DNA of 64,000 bases from Rhizobium leguminosarum (GTDB lineage Bacteria; Pseudomonadota; Alphaproteobacteria; Rhizobiales; Rhizobiaceae): contig NZ_MZMU01000010.1 of the NCBI RefSeq assembly GCF_004123835.1, positions 62,001 to 126,000 of the forward strand, read 5' to 3'. Position 1 is the first letter of the stretch; each line of letters opens with the position of its first letter. Positions 33,510 through 41,892 of this stretch are shown piece after piece. The translations under genes were made by a program, and so were the position numbers. The notes beneath the pieces were generated by a model. It was not told the DNA's origin, did not search any database, and saw only the letters and a list, made by a program, of their open reading frames with translations.

Positions 33510-34792
33510 TTCTGGGCATCCTGCTCGGCGGTCTGGAGCGCCGCCTTGGGATCGCCGCTGCCGAAGACGGCTTCGCGCACGGAATCCATCATCATCTTTT
33601 CCACCTGGCGGTAGTTCGGGCCGGGGAAGGCGATATTGGCCTTCAGATGCGAAAGCTGTTCCAGGTTGGCGCGGAAATTCGGGTTCTGCTTCACCCATTC
33701 GCCGAGATATTGCGGGTCGTCGACGATATCGAGGCGCAGCGGAAGATAGCCGATCTTGCTGGTGATGACCGTATAGGCTTCCTTGCTGGTCAGGAACTTC
33801 AACAGTTCATAGGAAGCCCGCTGCTTGGCGGGATCCTTGCTGAAGACGAAGAGCGCGCTGCCGGAATTGGTCGGCGCCGTCGGCTTGTCGCCGAAAGCGG
33901 GCATCGGCGCCATGCGCAGATCGAACTTGTCCTTGGCCGCTTTCTTGAAGCTGCCGTAAGTGGCGCTGGTATAGAGGAACATGCCGAGATTGCCGCTCGC
34001 CATCGTATCGGCCGGGCTTGCGACGTCGAGGCGGGCATGGGCGCCGCTGTCGACCATGTCGCGCAGCATCTTGACGGCATCGGCGGCATCGCCGTCGGCA
34101 AAGGTCAGCTTGTTGTCGTTGCGCACCTTGCCGCCGTTCGACATGACGATTGCCTGATAGACGAAGGTGCCGTCGGCAGGACCGTAGGCGCCGGGGAAGA
34201 AGCCGGCCTTGCCGGTCTTTTCCTTGATCGCCTTGCCGGCGGCATTGACGTCGGCCCAGGTCTTCGGCGGATTGTCGGGGTTGAGGCCCGCCTGCTTGAA
34301 GAGGTCGGCATTGTAATAAAGGATCGGCGTCGAGAAAGTGTAGGCAAGGCCGTAGGTCTTGCCGTCCACCTTGCCGAGCTCCAGCCCCTGCGGGATCATG
34401 CCGGTCAGATGGTCCTTCAGCTCCACCGGTGTCACCATGTCTTCCAGCGCATTGGCGCCGAGATCGCTGGAGATATAGATCAGATCGCGGAAGACGAGCT
34501 GGGCGACATCAGGCTGCTGGCTGGCGACGATGTCGGCCTGCACGCGGCTCATGATCTCGTTCGAAGGAACGGCCACGGTCTCGACGGTGATATTGGGGAA
34601 TTTCTGCTTGAAGGTGGCGAGCAGCTCCTTGGTGGCATCGGCGCCGGCACTCACTGATGCGAGATTGTAATTATAGAAGCTGATGGTGACAGGGCCATCC
34701 ACCGTCGCCGGCATCTCGGCGAACGCTTGCAGCGGCAGCAGGGCGGTACCTGCAAGTGCGCCCATCAGTTTGAGTGTGGTTCTGCGCAACAT
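33497..34792 (-). CDS. Extracellular solute-binding protein, family 1 (UgpB/MalE-like)
   Basis: A 431-residue periplasmic receptor. The N-terminus MLRRTTLKLMGALAGTALLP with LQAFAE is a signal peptide whose double arginine is only weakly Tat-like. Mature landmarks are VTISFYNYNLASVSAGADAT, FKQKFPNITVETVAVPSNEI and LAYTFSTPILYYNADLFKQA, the last being the common family-1 hinge block. Ugp-type receptors bind glycerol-3-phosphate or glycerophosphodiesters; the phosphoesterase genes at both ends of this operon make a phosphorylated ligand attractive. The sequence alone supports only the family. Confidence 0.9.
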   Translation of the reverse strand: MLRRTTLKLMGALAGTALLPLQAFAEMPATVDGPVTISFYNYNLASVSAGADATKELLATFKQKFPNITVETVAVPSNEIMSRVQADIVASQQPDVAQLVFRDLIYISSDLGANALEDMVTPVELKDHLTGMIPQGLELGKVDGKTYGLAYTFSTPILYYNADLFKQAGLNPDNPPKTWADVNAAGKAIKEKTGKAGFFPGAYGPADGTFVYQAIVMSNGGKVRNDNKLTFADGDAADAVKMLRDMVDSGAHARLDVASPADTMASGNLGMFLYTSATYGSFKKAAKDKFDLRMAPMPAFGDKPTAPTNSGSALFVFSKDPAKQRASYELLKFLTSKEAYTVITSKIGYLPLRLDIVDDPQYLGEWVKQNPNFRANLEQLSHLKANIAFPGPNYRQVEKMMMDSVREAVFGSGDPKAALQTAEQDAQNLMP

Positions 34793-34812
34793 CTTAGTCT
34801 CTCCGGATGTGG

Positions 34813-35655
34813 TTATTCGGCAGCGACGGGAACGGCGCGTTCCAGAAGCATCTCGAGCGGGTAGGTGTTGAGTTCGGCGCGGTCGGACGGCAGCGGCACG
34901 AAGGCCATGGTGAGACCGGAGGGGCGGATGGTGCCGATGCCGAAGGATGCGCCGCGCACCATGCGCAGGATATCGGTGCGCAGGATATCGGTCGCCGCAT
35001 GCTGGCCGGTGCCGACGATGACGGGAATGCCGTGCCAGACCGAAACGCGATCGTGATGGATATGACCGCTGAGGATGCCGATGATGTTGCGGCCCTTCAG
35101 CATTTCGGCGAACCGCTGGGATTGCGGGAAATGGATGGTGCGCCAGTGGGCGACGTCAGGTGCCTCGCCGAGTGCCGGCGGATGGTGCACGACGATCAGC
35201 TTGGGCAGATCGGGATGGCTGTCGAGCGTGCGCTCAAGCCATTCGAACTGTTCGGGGTCGATGGCGCCGCCAATCAGCCCTGGCGTGCTCGAATCGAGGG
35301 TGACGATATGGATGCCGCCGACGATCCGGTCGTGATCGTAAGGCGCATCGGGATCGGCGGTCTCGACCTCCATGCCCTCGTAAAAACCGGGGCGGGTGTC
35401 GTGATTGCCGAGCGCATAGATCACCGGCACGTCGACTTTCTCGTCGATGATGCGCTTCAGCATGCGGAAGCTTTCGGCATCGCCGCGATTGGTGAGGTCG
35501 CCACTGGCGATGATGAATTCCGGCTGCGGCGCCACGGTGGCGACGAGATCGAGCACCTCGCGCAGCGTTTCGGTGGTGTCGCTGAAGAGATGGTCGTCAT
35601 CGGGGGTGCCGACGTGAAGATCGGTCAGATGGATGAAGGTTGTTTCGCGCTGCAC
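34813..35655 (-). CDS. Metallophosphoesterase, class III phosphodiesterase type (GpdQ/CpdA-like)
   Basis: A 280-residue binuclear-metal phosphoesterase. All five metal and phosphate motifs are present in order: HLTDLHVG, ASGDLTNRGDAE, ALGNHDTRP, VVHHPPALGE and LSGHIHHD. This is the signature of the family that includes CpdA (cAMP phosphodiesterase) and GpdQ (glycerophosphodiesterase). No signal peptide, so it is cytoplasmic. The start is GTG 35655 with GGAG eight bases ahead. It is the first gene of the operon and precedes the receptor gene by 20 bases, which points to cleavage of an imported phosphodiester. Confidence 0.9.
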   Translation of the reverse strand: MQRETTFIHLTDLHVGTPDDDHLFSDTTETLREVLDLVATVAPQPEFIIASGDLTNRGDAESFRMLKRIIDEKVDVPVIYALGNHDTRPGFYEGMEVETADPDAPYDHDRIVGGIHIVTLDSSTPGLIGGAIDPEQFEWLERTLDSHPDLPKLIVVHHPPALGEAPDVAHWRTIHFPQSQRFAEMLKGRNIIGILSGHIHHDRVSVWHGIPVIVGTGQHAATDILRTDILRMVRGASFGIGTIRPSGLTMAFVPLPSDRAELNTYPLEMLLERAVPVAAE

Positions 35656-35730
35656 GGGGCATCTCCGTTCAAGATCGGTTCGGCTGCGTGATGATCGTTA
35701 GAGAAGCTTTGCTGCGCTGGCGTGACGAAT

Positions 35731-35747
35731 TTCGAACGCTGTTCGAA
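35731..35747. promoter_or_regulatory. Inverted repeat, candidate TetR operator
   Basis: Perfect seven-base arms TTCGAAC and GTTCGAA flank GCT. It lies between the tetR stop and the metallophosphoesterase start, 76 bases ahead of that gene. A TetR dimer encoded next door is the obvious candidate ligand. Confidence 0.55.
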
Positions 35748-35757
35748 CCGGGATCGC

Positions 35758-36384
35758 TCAGCCGTGGCGGCGGAACATCGGGGCGATGACCTCGATCATG
35801 CCTTCGGGATCGCTGAGGTCAAACCGGTGATCGGTCAGGATCGCCGTGCGTTCGCGGCTGCGGGTCACCTGCGAGCGGATGCCGAGCGCGCAATTCAGCC
35901 GCCAGCCGATATCGACATCGTCGAGCCAGGGCGCGATCTGTTTCAGAGGCGGGATGAAGGCTTTGTGATGTTCGACATTCTCGGTGATCCGGCGGTAATG
36001 CTGCGGATCGCCGCTGCGCTGGGCAAGCGAGGTGAAGTGCGACAGGACAGGATAACCCGATGTCGGATCGAGGCTCCAGCGGATCGACGGGCCGATCAGG
36101 GCGGCGATCACCTCGTCGAGATCGGCGGGAGCGGGCCGCCGGCGCTCGACGGCCTTTCTGAGGAGCGTCAGCCGCTCGGCATTGAGGCGCCGGTAGACAC
36201 GCTCCGCCACCGCGACGATCAGCTCCTCCTGCGAGCCGAAATGATAGCTGATCGCCGACGGCGTCGCATCGGCGGCCACCGCAATCCGCCGGGCCGTCAG
36301 TTCCTCCAGCGTGCTGATATCGCGCATGATATGTTCGCAGGCATCCATCAGCCTGAGCGCGGTTGGATTGATCCGACCATGCAT
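35758..36384 (-). CDS. TetR-family transcriptional regulator
   Basis: A 208-residue regulator. The N-terminal helix-turn-helix covers about residues 10-55, with TARRIAVAADATPSAISYHF followed by GSQEELIVAVAERVYRRL, the well-conserved end of the TetR DNA-binding domain. The C-terminal ligand-binding half includes GYPVLSHFTSLAQRSGDP and is not assignable to a ligand class. It is transcribed in the same direction as the phosphoesterase-transporter operon and lies 102 bases upstream of it. It probably controls that operon. Confidence 0.88.
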   Translation of the reverse strand: MHGRINPTALRLMDACEHIMRDISTLEELTARRIAVAADATPSAISYHFGSQEELIVAVAERVYRRLNAERLTLLRKAVERRRPAPADLDEVIAALIGPSIRWSLDPTSGYPVLSHFTSLAQRSGDPQHYRRITENVEHHKAFIPPLKQIAPWLDDVDIGWRLNCALGIRSQVTRSRERTAILTDHRFDLSDPEGMIEVIAPMFRRHG

Positions 36385-36417
36385 TGCAGTCTTCGATCCG
36401 TTGTCGATGTCTTACAG

Positions 36418-36456
36418 CGCCGCGCGTCTTCAGACACGCAAAGGACGCTGTAACAC
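36418..36456 (+). repeat. Dispersed palindromic repeat, copy A
   Basis: About 39 bases that can fold on themselves. The core reads CGCCGCGCGTCTTCAGACAC then GCAAAGGACGCTGTAACAC, with an outer pair TTACAGCG/CGCTGTAA at 36412-36453. A second copy with the same GCAAAGGACGCTG core lies at 58072-58109 on the other strand. I associate this element with intergenic regions of Rhizobium genomes. Confidence 0.75.
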
Positions 36457-36642
36457 TTTGAATGGCTGCAGCAGCCTATGCCCGTGTCGTGTCGATTGGA
36501 TGAATGGCCGCGCAGGGCATCTCGGATTTCGGAACGCGGCCGGGCTGCCCGCATCGACGTTCAGGAGCCGAATTAGGAGTTGCCTGGACGATGAGCGGCG
36601 CATAAATCAGATGCATAGCCCAATGCCTGGAAATCCGGACCG

Positions 36643-37464
36643 ATGAACAACAACGACTATTATTCGAAACTCGGCGGACTGCCGCCGCAAACCGAGCTGC
36701 TTTCCAGCAAGGCCGTTTTCACCACAGCCTATGCGGTCATCCCGCGCAGCGTCATGACCGACATCGTCACCAGCGTGCTTCCGCATTGGACGGGGACACG
36801 GGCATGGGTTCTCTCCCGGCCACTCTCCGGCTTCTCCGAGACCTTCTCGCAATATGTGATGGAGGTCCAGCCCGGTGGTGGAAGCGACCGGCCGGAGCCC
36901 GATAAACGGGCCGAAGCGGTCCTGTTCGTCGTCGACGGCGAGGTGACGGTGGAACTCGATGGCGTCAGCCACGCGCTTCGCAGCGGCTCCTTCGCTTATC
37001 TTCCGGCGGGTTCGGTTTGGCGCCTGAAAAACGGCGGCTCGACTGCGGCAAAATTCCACTGGATTCGAAAGGCATTTCAGGAGGTCGAGGGGCTGGAGCC
37101 GCCACCGGCGATCGTCACGCATGAGGACCAGCACCCCATCTCGGCAATGCCCGACACCGATGGACGCTGGGGCACGACCCGGTTCATCGATCCGGCCGAT
37201 GTCCGCTACGACATGCACGTGAATATCGTGACTTTAGAGCCGGGTGCCGTGATCCCCTTCATGGAAACCCATGTCATGGAGCATGGTCTCTACGTGCTGG
37301 AAGGCAAGGCCGTCTATCGGCTGAACCAGGATTGGGTCGAGGTCGAGGCCGGCGACTTCATGTGGCTGCGCTCTTTCTGCCCGCAGGCATGTTACGCCGG
37401 CGGCCCCGGCCGGTTCCGCTATCTGCTCTACAAGGATGTCAACCGTCACATGACGCTCTGGTAG
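36643..37464 (+). CDS. allE: (S)-ureidoglycine aminohydrolase
   Basis: A 273-residue bicupin enzyme that converts (S)-ureidoglycine to (S)-ureidoglycolate and ammonia in purine (allantoin) breakdown. It aligns along its length with YlbA/AllE: YYSKLGGLPPQTELLSSKAV at the start, then the first cupin (VLFVVDGEVTVELDGVSHAL). The second cupin (VNIVTLEPGAVIPFMETHVM then EHGLYVLEGKAVYRLNQDW) holds the metal ligands Glu, His, His and Gln. The C-terminal FCPQACYAGGPGRFRYLLYK is diagnostic. No other ureide gene is in the window, so it stands alone here. Confidence 0.92.
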   Translation: MNNNDYYSKLGGLPPQTELLSSKAVFTTAYAVIPRSVMTDIVTSVLPHWTGTRAWVLSRPLSGFSETFSQYVMEVQPGGGSDRPEPDKRAEAVLFVVDGEVTVELDGVSHALRSGSFAYLPAGSVWRLKNGGSTAAKFHWIRKAFQEVEGLEPPPAIVTHEDQHPISAMPDTDGRWGTTRFIDPADVRYDMHVNIVTLEPGAVIPFMETHVMEHGLYVLEGKAVYRLNQDWVEVEAGDFMWLRSFCPQACYAGGPGRFRYLLYKDVNRHMTLW

Positions 37465-37483
37465 GATCTGTCGCAGAGGGACG

Positions 37484-38017
37484 ATGAAGCTCGAAAGCGA
37501 ACGTCTGATTTTGAGACCCTGGCGACAGCAGGATCGCAAGCCCTTCGCGGCGATCAATGCCGAACCCGCCGTCGTCAGATATCTCAATCCTCTGACCGAC
37601 CAACAGTCGGATGCAATGCTCGACCGCATCGACCGTCATTTCGAGGATCATGGCTGGGGGTTCTGGGCGCTGGAGGAGAAGGCAAGCGGGGAGTTGATCG
37701 GCATGTGCGGCCTCAACAACGTTTCGCCGGCTTTGCCGTTCGCCCCGGCAGTCGAAATCGGTTGGCGGCTTTCAGCGTCGCGGCACGGCGCCGGATATGC
37801 GCGCGAGGCGGCAGAACGGTCCCTCGACTTTGCGTTCAACGAGCTCAAGCTTGACCGCATCGTCAGCTTCACAGTACCCGCAAACAGCAATTCCTGGGGT
37901 TTGATGAAACGACTGGGGATGAGCCGGATCGGTGAGTTCAATCATCCCAATTTCGCCGAGGGGCATCCGTTACGCCGTCACGTGCTCTACGAGCTGCGAT
38001 CACCAAACGGCATTTGA
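37484..38017 (+). CDS. GNAT-family acetyltransferase, RimJ/RimL-like
   Basis: A 177-residue single-domain acetyltransferase. It opens MKLESERLILRPWRQQDRKP, the standard start of the Acetyltransf_3 (RimJ/RimL) group. The acetyl-CoA loop is EIGWRLSASRHGAGYAREAA, and the later IVSFTVPANSNSWGLMKRLG is the conserved core ahead of the last strand. ATG 37484 follows AGAGGGACG and starts 19 bases after allE, so the two genes may be co-transcribed. Target unknown; proteins, small amines and antibiotics are all known for the group. Confidence 0.88.
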   Translation: MKLESERLILRPWRQQDRKPFAAINAEPAVVRYLNPLTDQQSDAMLDRIDRHFEDHGWGFWALEEKASGELIGMCGLNNVSPALPFAPAVEIGWRLSASRHGAGYAREAAERSLDFAFNELKLDRIVSFTVPANSNSWGLMKRLGMSRIGEFNHPNFAEGHPLRRHVLYELRSPNGI

Positions 38018-38040
38018 ACCCAGCCGCCCATCGACACCAA

Positions 38041-38691
38041 CTACGAGAGACGCGCCTCCGGCATCTCGCGTTCGAGTTCCTCGATATAGGCGCGCATATA
38101 GCGCGTGCGATGCCCCGCTTCGCGGGTGCCGGCCTTCGTCAGGAATGTGTCTTCGAGCCTGAACAGCCGGTTGTAGAAGTGATCGATGATGAATTTCCGG
38201 TCGTCGATATCCCGAGCCTCTGGGATGGGTTCGCCCTCGTGATAGAGGGCCGCACCGAAACGGCCGCCGACGATCATGCAGCGGGCGATACCGATCGCGC
38301 CGAGTGCGTCGATCCGGTCGGCATCGTGCAGGATCTTCGCCTCGATAGTCTCGGGCGGGATGCCTGCCGTATAGCTGTGAGCCGCAATCGCGTGATAGAC
38401 ACGCTCTATATCAGCATCGTCGAAAAGCTGCTCTTCGCGCAGGAATTCTGCAGCAAGCGAGGCTGAATGCACCGATGACGGCGCCCGGATGCCGCCATCC
38501 TTTTCGCGACGGATGACGTCGTGCAACCAGCTGGCGGCAATCAGCACATCCTGTCTGGCCGGCTCCTCTTCCTCCGCCGCGAACGCCTTTGCGCTTTCGA
38601 CAACCCGCTTGACATGAAGCAGGTCGTGGGCGGGATCGATGCCGACGCATGTCTTGACGAAGGCCTCGAGACGAATTTCCAACGTCGACAT
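38041..38691 (-). CDS. HD-domain phosphohydrolase (YedJ-like), paralogue 1
   Basis: A 216-residue HD-superfamily protein. Metal-binding residues appear as HDLLHVKRVVESA, SWLHDVIRREKDG, HAIAAHSYTAG and KILHDADRIDALGAIG. This is the YedJ/YpgQ type of pyrophosphohydrolase, some members of which cleave nucleoside triphosphates. Its start directly abuts the stop of the AdoHcyase-like gene (TGAATG). A second protein of the same type is encoded at 46775-47428; they share the KIL-DADRIDALGAIG block and overall plan, so they bracket the cluster as paralogues. Confidence 0.85.
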   Translation of the reverse strand: MSTLEIRLEAFVKTCVGIDPAHDLLHVKRVVESAKAFAAEEEEPARQDVLIAASWLHDVIRREKDGGIRAPSSVHSASLAAEFLREEQLFDDADIERVYHAIAAHSYTAGIPPETIEAKILHDADRIDALGAIGIARCMIVGGRFGAALYHEGEPIPEARDIDDRKFIIDHFYNRLFRLEDTFLTKAGTREAGHRTRYMRAYIEELEREMPEARLS

Positions 38692-39846
38692 TCAGTTGCG
38701 GTCCTGCTCGAACTCGGAGATATAGGCCGACGAAATCAGCCGCTCCCTGGTTTGGCTGAGCTCGGATATCGCGCCGAGCGCATACTCGCCGCAGAGGATC
38801 GCATCGATGCCGTGGGCAATTGCCGACTGCACCATATGCGCGTAGCGGCCGATTTCCCCGCCGTCGATAAAATTGATCGCATTGCCGCGATTGGCGAAGA
38901 AATCCGTCATCCTGTCGTCTCGGCGCGGGAACTGCCAGAACTCGCCGTAGGTTTTCGTTGCGGTGCTGAAATCGATATCGAATTCGTCGTCGGCTGAGGT
39001 CGCCGAGAAGACGAAGGTCGGCCGGCTCTTCCGGTTCAGATCGGCAAGGCTGAGAGCGCGATTGCCGGTTGCCGAGAAAATGACATCGGCGCCAGAGATC
39101 GCACGGTCACGCTCGGGGATCGCATAGTTGAGGCACTTGGCAAGAACCCGCTTGCAGGGGTCGGTGTCGAATATCGAAACGTCGTAGCCGTGGCGAAGCA
39201 GGGTGTCGGCGATGCTGAAGCCGATCTTGCCGAAGCCGAGGACGGTGATTTTCTTCGCGTGGAAGGTTTCGCCGATATGGCGCAACTGCCGCTCGGCCGA
39301 AAAGACGATCGCTCGGCCGACCCACCAGTCTTCAAGCTGCTTGGTCGCGCTGCGGGCGACGGAGACAACCGGCATGCCGGCGAGGTCCGACTTCTGATAG
39401 CGTTGATGGCCGTTCTCGGTATCTTCGACGATGCCGACGATATTCTGTAGAAAGCCTTGCTGTTTCCAGGCCGGTACCTTGCAGAAATAGCCGCCAATAT
39501 CGACAAGAATGGTTTCCCGTCCGCCTGTCATGCCGTCGAGAAGCTCCTGCGTCTTGAAGGGCGACTCGCAGATTTCGCGGGAAAGGATTTCCGTCCGATG
39601 GTAGCGCGAAATTCGGCGCAATATATCGGTCTGGGCGGATTTTGGTTTCACCAGAATGCCCGAGATATCCGCCACCTGCTCCAGCGCCTGCAGGAAAGGC
39701 GGAAGGCTGCCGATCGCATGACAGACCATGACCAGATTGGCGCGGCGCGTCGAAAGAGACGCACAAACCTGGTTGAAAAATCCCTGGACGTCGTGGCCAG
39801 GCTGAATGAGATGATGCCCCTGGCGGAATGACTGCACGATAGCCAT
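38692..39846 (-). CDS. AdoHcyase-like NAD(P)-binding protein of unknown function
   Basis: A 384-residue protein. Its central Rossmann segment ITVLGFGKIGFSIADTLLRH and GYDVSIFDTDPCKRVLA resembles the NAD domain of S-adenosylhomocysteine hydrolase, and IFSATGNRALSLADL matches the following 'vTaTGn' block. The N-terminal half (VMVCHAIGSLPPFLQALEQV, ILVDIGGYFCKVPAW) fits the catalytic-domain topology only loosely. Length is below true SahH (about 465). ATG 39846 is chosen for GAAGGG seven bases ahead. I would call it a distant SahH-like oxidoreductase or hydrolase; it heads a two-gene unit with the HD hydrolase. Confidence 0.65.
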   Translation of the reverse strand: MAIVQSFRQGHHLIQPGHDVQGFFNQVCASLSTRRANLVMVCHAIGSLPPFLQALEQVADISGILVKPKSAQTDILRRISRYHRTEILSREICESPFKTQELLDGMTGGRETILVDIGGYFCKVPAWKQQGFLQNIVGIVEDTENGHQRYQKSDLAGMPVVSVARSATKQLEDWWVGRAIVFSAERQLRHIGETFHAKKITVLGFGKIGFSIADTLLRHGYDVSIFDTDPCKRVLAKCLNYAIPERDRAISGADVIFSATGNRALSLADLNRKSRPTFVFSATSADDEFDIDFSTATKTYGEFWQFPRRDDRMTDFFANRGNAINFIDGGEIGRYAHMVQSAIAHGIDAILCGEYALGAISELSQTRERLISSAYISEFEQDRN

Positions 39847-39878
39847 GATCTTGCCCTTCGGGTACTGCACAAAATTAC

Positions 39879-39902
39879 GTCATCCATTAGTGATACGATG
39901 AC
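39879..39902. promoter_or_regulatory. Inverted repeat GTCATC-N12-GATGAC upstream of the SahH-like gene
   Basis: Six-base arms are separated by 12 bases and centred 45 bases ahead of the gene start. The same hexamers recur, in the opposite order, upstream of the metallo-beta-lactamase gene at 40964-40989. Confidence 0.4.
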
Positions 39903-39954
39903 CGTGTTTCAGGCATGTGACCTCTTTGCCGGCAGCGAGCGACCAATGGCGCGC

Positions 39955-40899
39955 TTACTGTTTTGCCTGTGCGGCGAAGCTCCTTGCGCAGTCGCAAAAG
40001 GATTTGAGCAACGGGTTCTTGCTGGCCGGCGGCCAGAATAGTGCGAGGGCATGCGTTCCGATCGCAGCTTCCGTCTCTTTCAAGACAAGATCGTCGGGAA
40101 TGGCCGCAGTTCCCGGAGAAATCAGGCAGGCACCGAGCCCTGCGGCGGCCAGCGCCATCTGCGACAGGGTCGTGCTGACGTCGGTATCGATGATCCGCGG
40201 CTCTATACCGAGACCCCGCAGGGCGTTCAGCTGGTAGTCGTAGTGCGTGCGATGGTAGTCGCGCGGCACCAGCACGAAGTCGAGTTCGGCGAGGTCCTCG
40301 GCACGAAGGATCTTCTTCGACGCCAGCCGATGCTGCCGCGAGAGGCAGACACGGTAGGGCGCTTCCCAGATCGTCTGCGAGCGCATGTCCTCCATCAGTT
40401 TTGCCGGTGTTGGAAGCGTGAGGAAGCCGGCATCCAGCTCGCCCTCGTTCAGAAACTGGCTCATTTCTTCGGCCGGCATTTCGGCGAGATAGGGAATGAC
40501 GGCCGGCTGGCGCTGACGGAATTGCCGCAGAAGCTCGGTCACGGCGGAGTAGGAGAGATAGCTGGGGATGCCGAGCCTCAGTGTCTTCGTCCTTCGCTCG
40601 CCATCGAGCATTTCCATCGCATCCCCGAGCATCCCGAGAATGCGGCGGCAGCGGATGAGGAATAGTTCTCCGTCATCGCTCAGCCGCAGCAGTTTGGTGC
40701 CGCGCTGAAGGAGTGCGACGCCGAGCGTCTCCTCCAACTGGGCAATTTGCTGGCTGAGCGTCGGCTGACTGATGGCAAGGGCTACGGCAGCCCGGCTGAA
40801 GCTGCCATGGTGCTGCAGCTCCACGAAATAGATCAGCTGCCGTAGGCTGAGCCGGCGCATGCGGCGCAGGATGGCAGGCGAAAGCGTGGCGTCCGACAT
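39955..40899 (-). CDS. LysR-family transcriptional regulator
   Basis: A 314-residue LysR regulator. The winged helix-turn-helix is at about residues 16-75: LRQLIYFVELQHHGSFSRAA, then LAISQPTLSQQIAQLEETLG and VALLQRGTKLLRLS. The effector-binding part has TLRLGIPSYLSYSAVTELLR and ELDAGFLTLPTPAKLMED, as in the CynR/CbbR-like majority. It diverges from the hydrolase-transporter operon on its right and lies upstream of the SahH-like gene on its left. It is well placed to control both. A palindromic T-N11-A box lies in the shared promoter. Confidence 0.9.
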   Translation of the reverse strand: MSDATLSPAILRRMRRLSLRQLIYFVELQHHGSFSRAAVALAISQPTLSQQIAQLEETLGVALLQRGTKLLRLSDDGELFLIRCRRILGMLGDAMEMLDGERRTKTLRLGIPSYLSYSAVTELLRQFRQRQPAVIPYLAEMPAEEMSQFLNEGELDAGFLTLPTPAKLMEDMRSQTIWEAPYRVCLSRQHRLASKKILRAEDLAELDFVLVPRDYHRTHYDYQLNALRGLGIEPRIIDTDVSTTLSQMALAAAGLGACLISPGTAAIPDDLVLKETEAAIGTHALALFWPPASKNPLLKSFCDCARSFAAQAKQ

Positions 40900-40940
40900 C
40901 CGGTTCGATCCCCTTGCTGTTTGTGACGCAGGGACCCGAT

Positions 40941-40959
40941 CTATAGATGCTTTCTATAG
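40941..40959. promoter_or_regulatory. LysR-type operator candidate (CTATAG-N7-CTATAG)
   Basis: A 19-base inverted repeat with six-base arms contains ATAG-N7-CTAT, which meets the T-N11-A rule for LysR binding sites. It lies 42 bases ahead of the divergent lysR and about 100 bases ahead of the hydrolase gene. Confidence 0.65.
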
Positions 40960-40963
40960 TGCC

Positions 40964-40989
40964 GATGACAATCCGATCCAAATGTCATC
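40964..40989. promoter_or_regulatory. Inverted repeat GATGAC-N14-GTCATC
   Basis: Six-base arms five bases to the right of the LysR box. The arm GTCATCCA is also found at 39879 ahead of the SahH-like gene, which hints at one regulator acting at both sites. Confidence 0.4.
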
Positions 40990-41058
40990 CACGCGATACA
41001 TCCGCCCAATACTTGCTGTGCCGCTTGAGGGACATGGCAAGAGGCGACCGGACAATCG

Positions 41059-41892
41059 ATGCAAGCCAGACTAGACATTCTGGGCTCGTCAGGGGGCTAT
41101 CCGGTGCTCGGCTTGCCATGCTCGGGATACCGCCTGAGCGGCAAGGGCCAGGCGATATTGCTGGACTGCGGACCGGGCATCGCGACGGCTTTGTTTTCGG
41201 CAAGCGAAGTCTGCGGGCTCGATGCCGTCATCATCAGCCATATGCATCCCGACCACATCCTCGACCTGATACCGCTCGGCTATGGATTGCTGAACGAATG
41301 GGTCTGCGGCGGCCGGACGAGCAGGTTGCCTTTGCGCGTTCCTCCCGGCGGCCGGCGCTTTCTCGAACAATTCTCCGGCCTCTTCGATCATCGCAATTGG
41401 CGTTTCGGCGAGGAAGATCGTGGTCCTGGGCATGCAGCTCTGCGTGACATCATGAAGAAGGGCGAGGATTGGCTCCTGACGGTCTTCGACATCGAAGAAT
41501 ATGTTCCGGGCGATGCCTGGAACCAGGGCGACATCCGTATCACCACCGCGCCGGCCGATCATTCGATCGTGACGGCCGCCATGCGCCTCGATGCGGGCGA
41601 CAGGGCACTTGCCTATACCGGCGATACGCGCTGGCGGGCAGAGCTTGTCGAGCTTTTCGCCGGTGCTGCACTGCTGCTCGCCGATGCGCACCTCTCAAGC
41701 GCCAAGGCACCGGGAGGCGCCCATATGACGCCGCGTGAAGCCGGCCGTCTTGCTCGGATCGCCGGAGTGGAGACCCTCGTCCTTTGCCATCTTGGCTCAC
41801 CGACCGACGGCGAAAGTGCTGTGGGGGAGGCAGCGGCGGAATTCGGCGGCGATATCCGCATTGCGGCCGGCGAGCGGATGTTTCTCTTATGA
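41059..41892 (+). CDS. Metallo-beta-lactamase-fold hydrolase (RNase Z/phosphodiesterase-like)
   Basis: A 277-residue protein of the MBL fold, without signal peptide. The metal-binding motif is ISHMHPDHILDLIPL (HxHxDH), a later histidine is in TAPADHSIVTAA, and ALAYTGDTRWRAELVELF gives the bridging aspartate. The N-terminal LDILGSSGGYPVLGLPCSGY is typical of the RNase Z/PhnP-like subgroup, which cleaves phosphodiesters, including cyclic phosphates. Its stop overlaps the first permease start by four bases (ATGA), so it is the lead gene of the importer operon. A phosphodiester substrate is a fair guess but not shown. Confidence 0.85.
   Translation: MQARLDILGSSGGYPVLGLPCSGYRLSGKGQAILLDCGPGIATALFSASEVCGLDAVIISHMHPDHILDLIPLGYGLLNEWVCGGRTSRLPLRVPPGGRRFLEQFSGLFDHRNWRFGEEDRGPGHAALRDIMKKGEDWLLTVFDIEEYVPGDAWNQGDIRITTAPADHSIVTAAMRLDAGDRALAYTGDTRWRAELVELFAGAALLLADAHLSSAKAPGGAHMTPREAGRLARIAGVETLVLCHLGSPTDGESAVGEAAAEFGGDIRIAAGERMFLL

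Noticed and set aside
38692..39846. True S-adenosylhomocysteine hydrolase
   Set aside because: Only the NAD-binding block and the TGN-like segment match. The length is about 80 residues short, and the catalytic-domain signatures are not evident.
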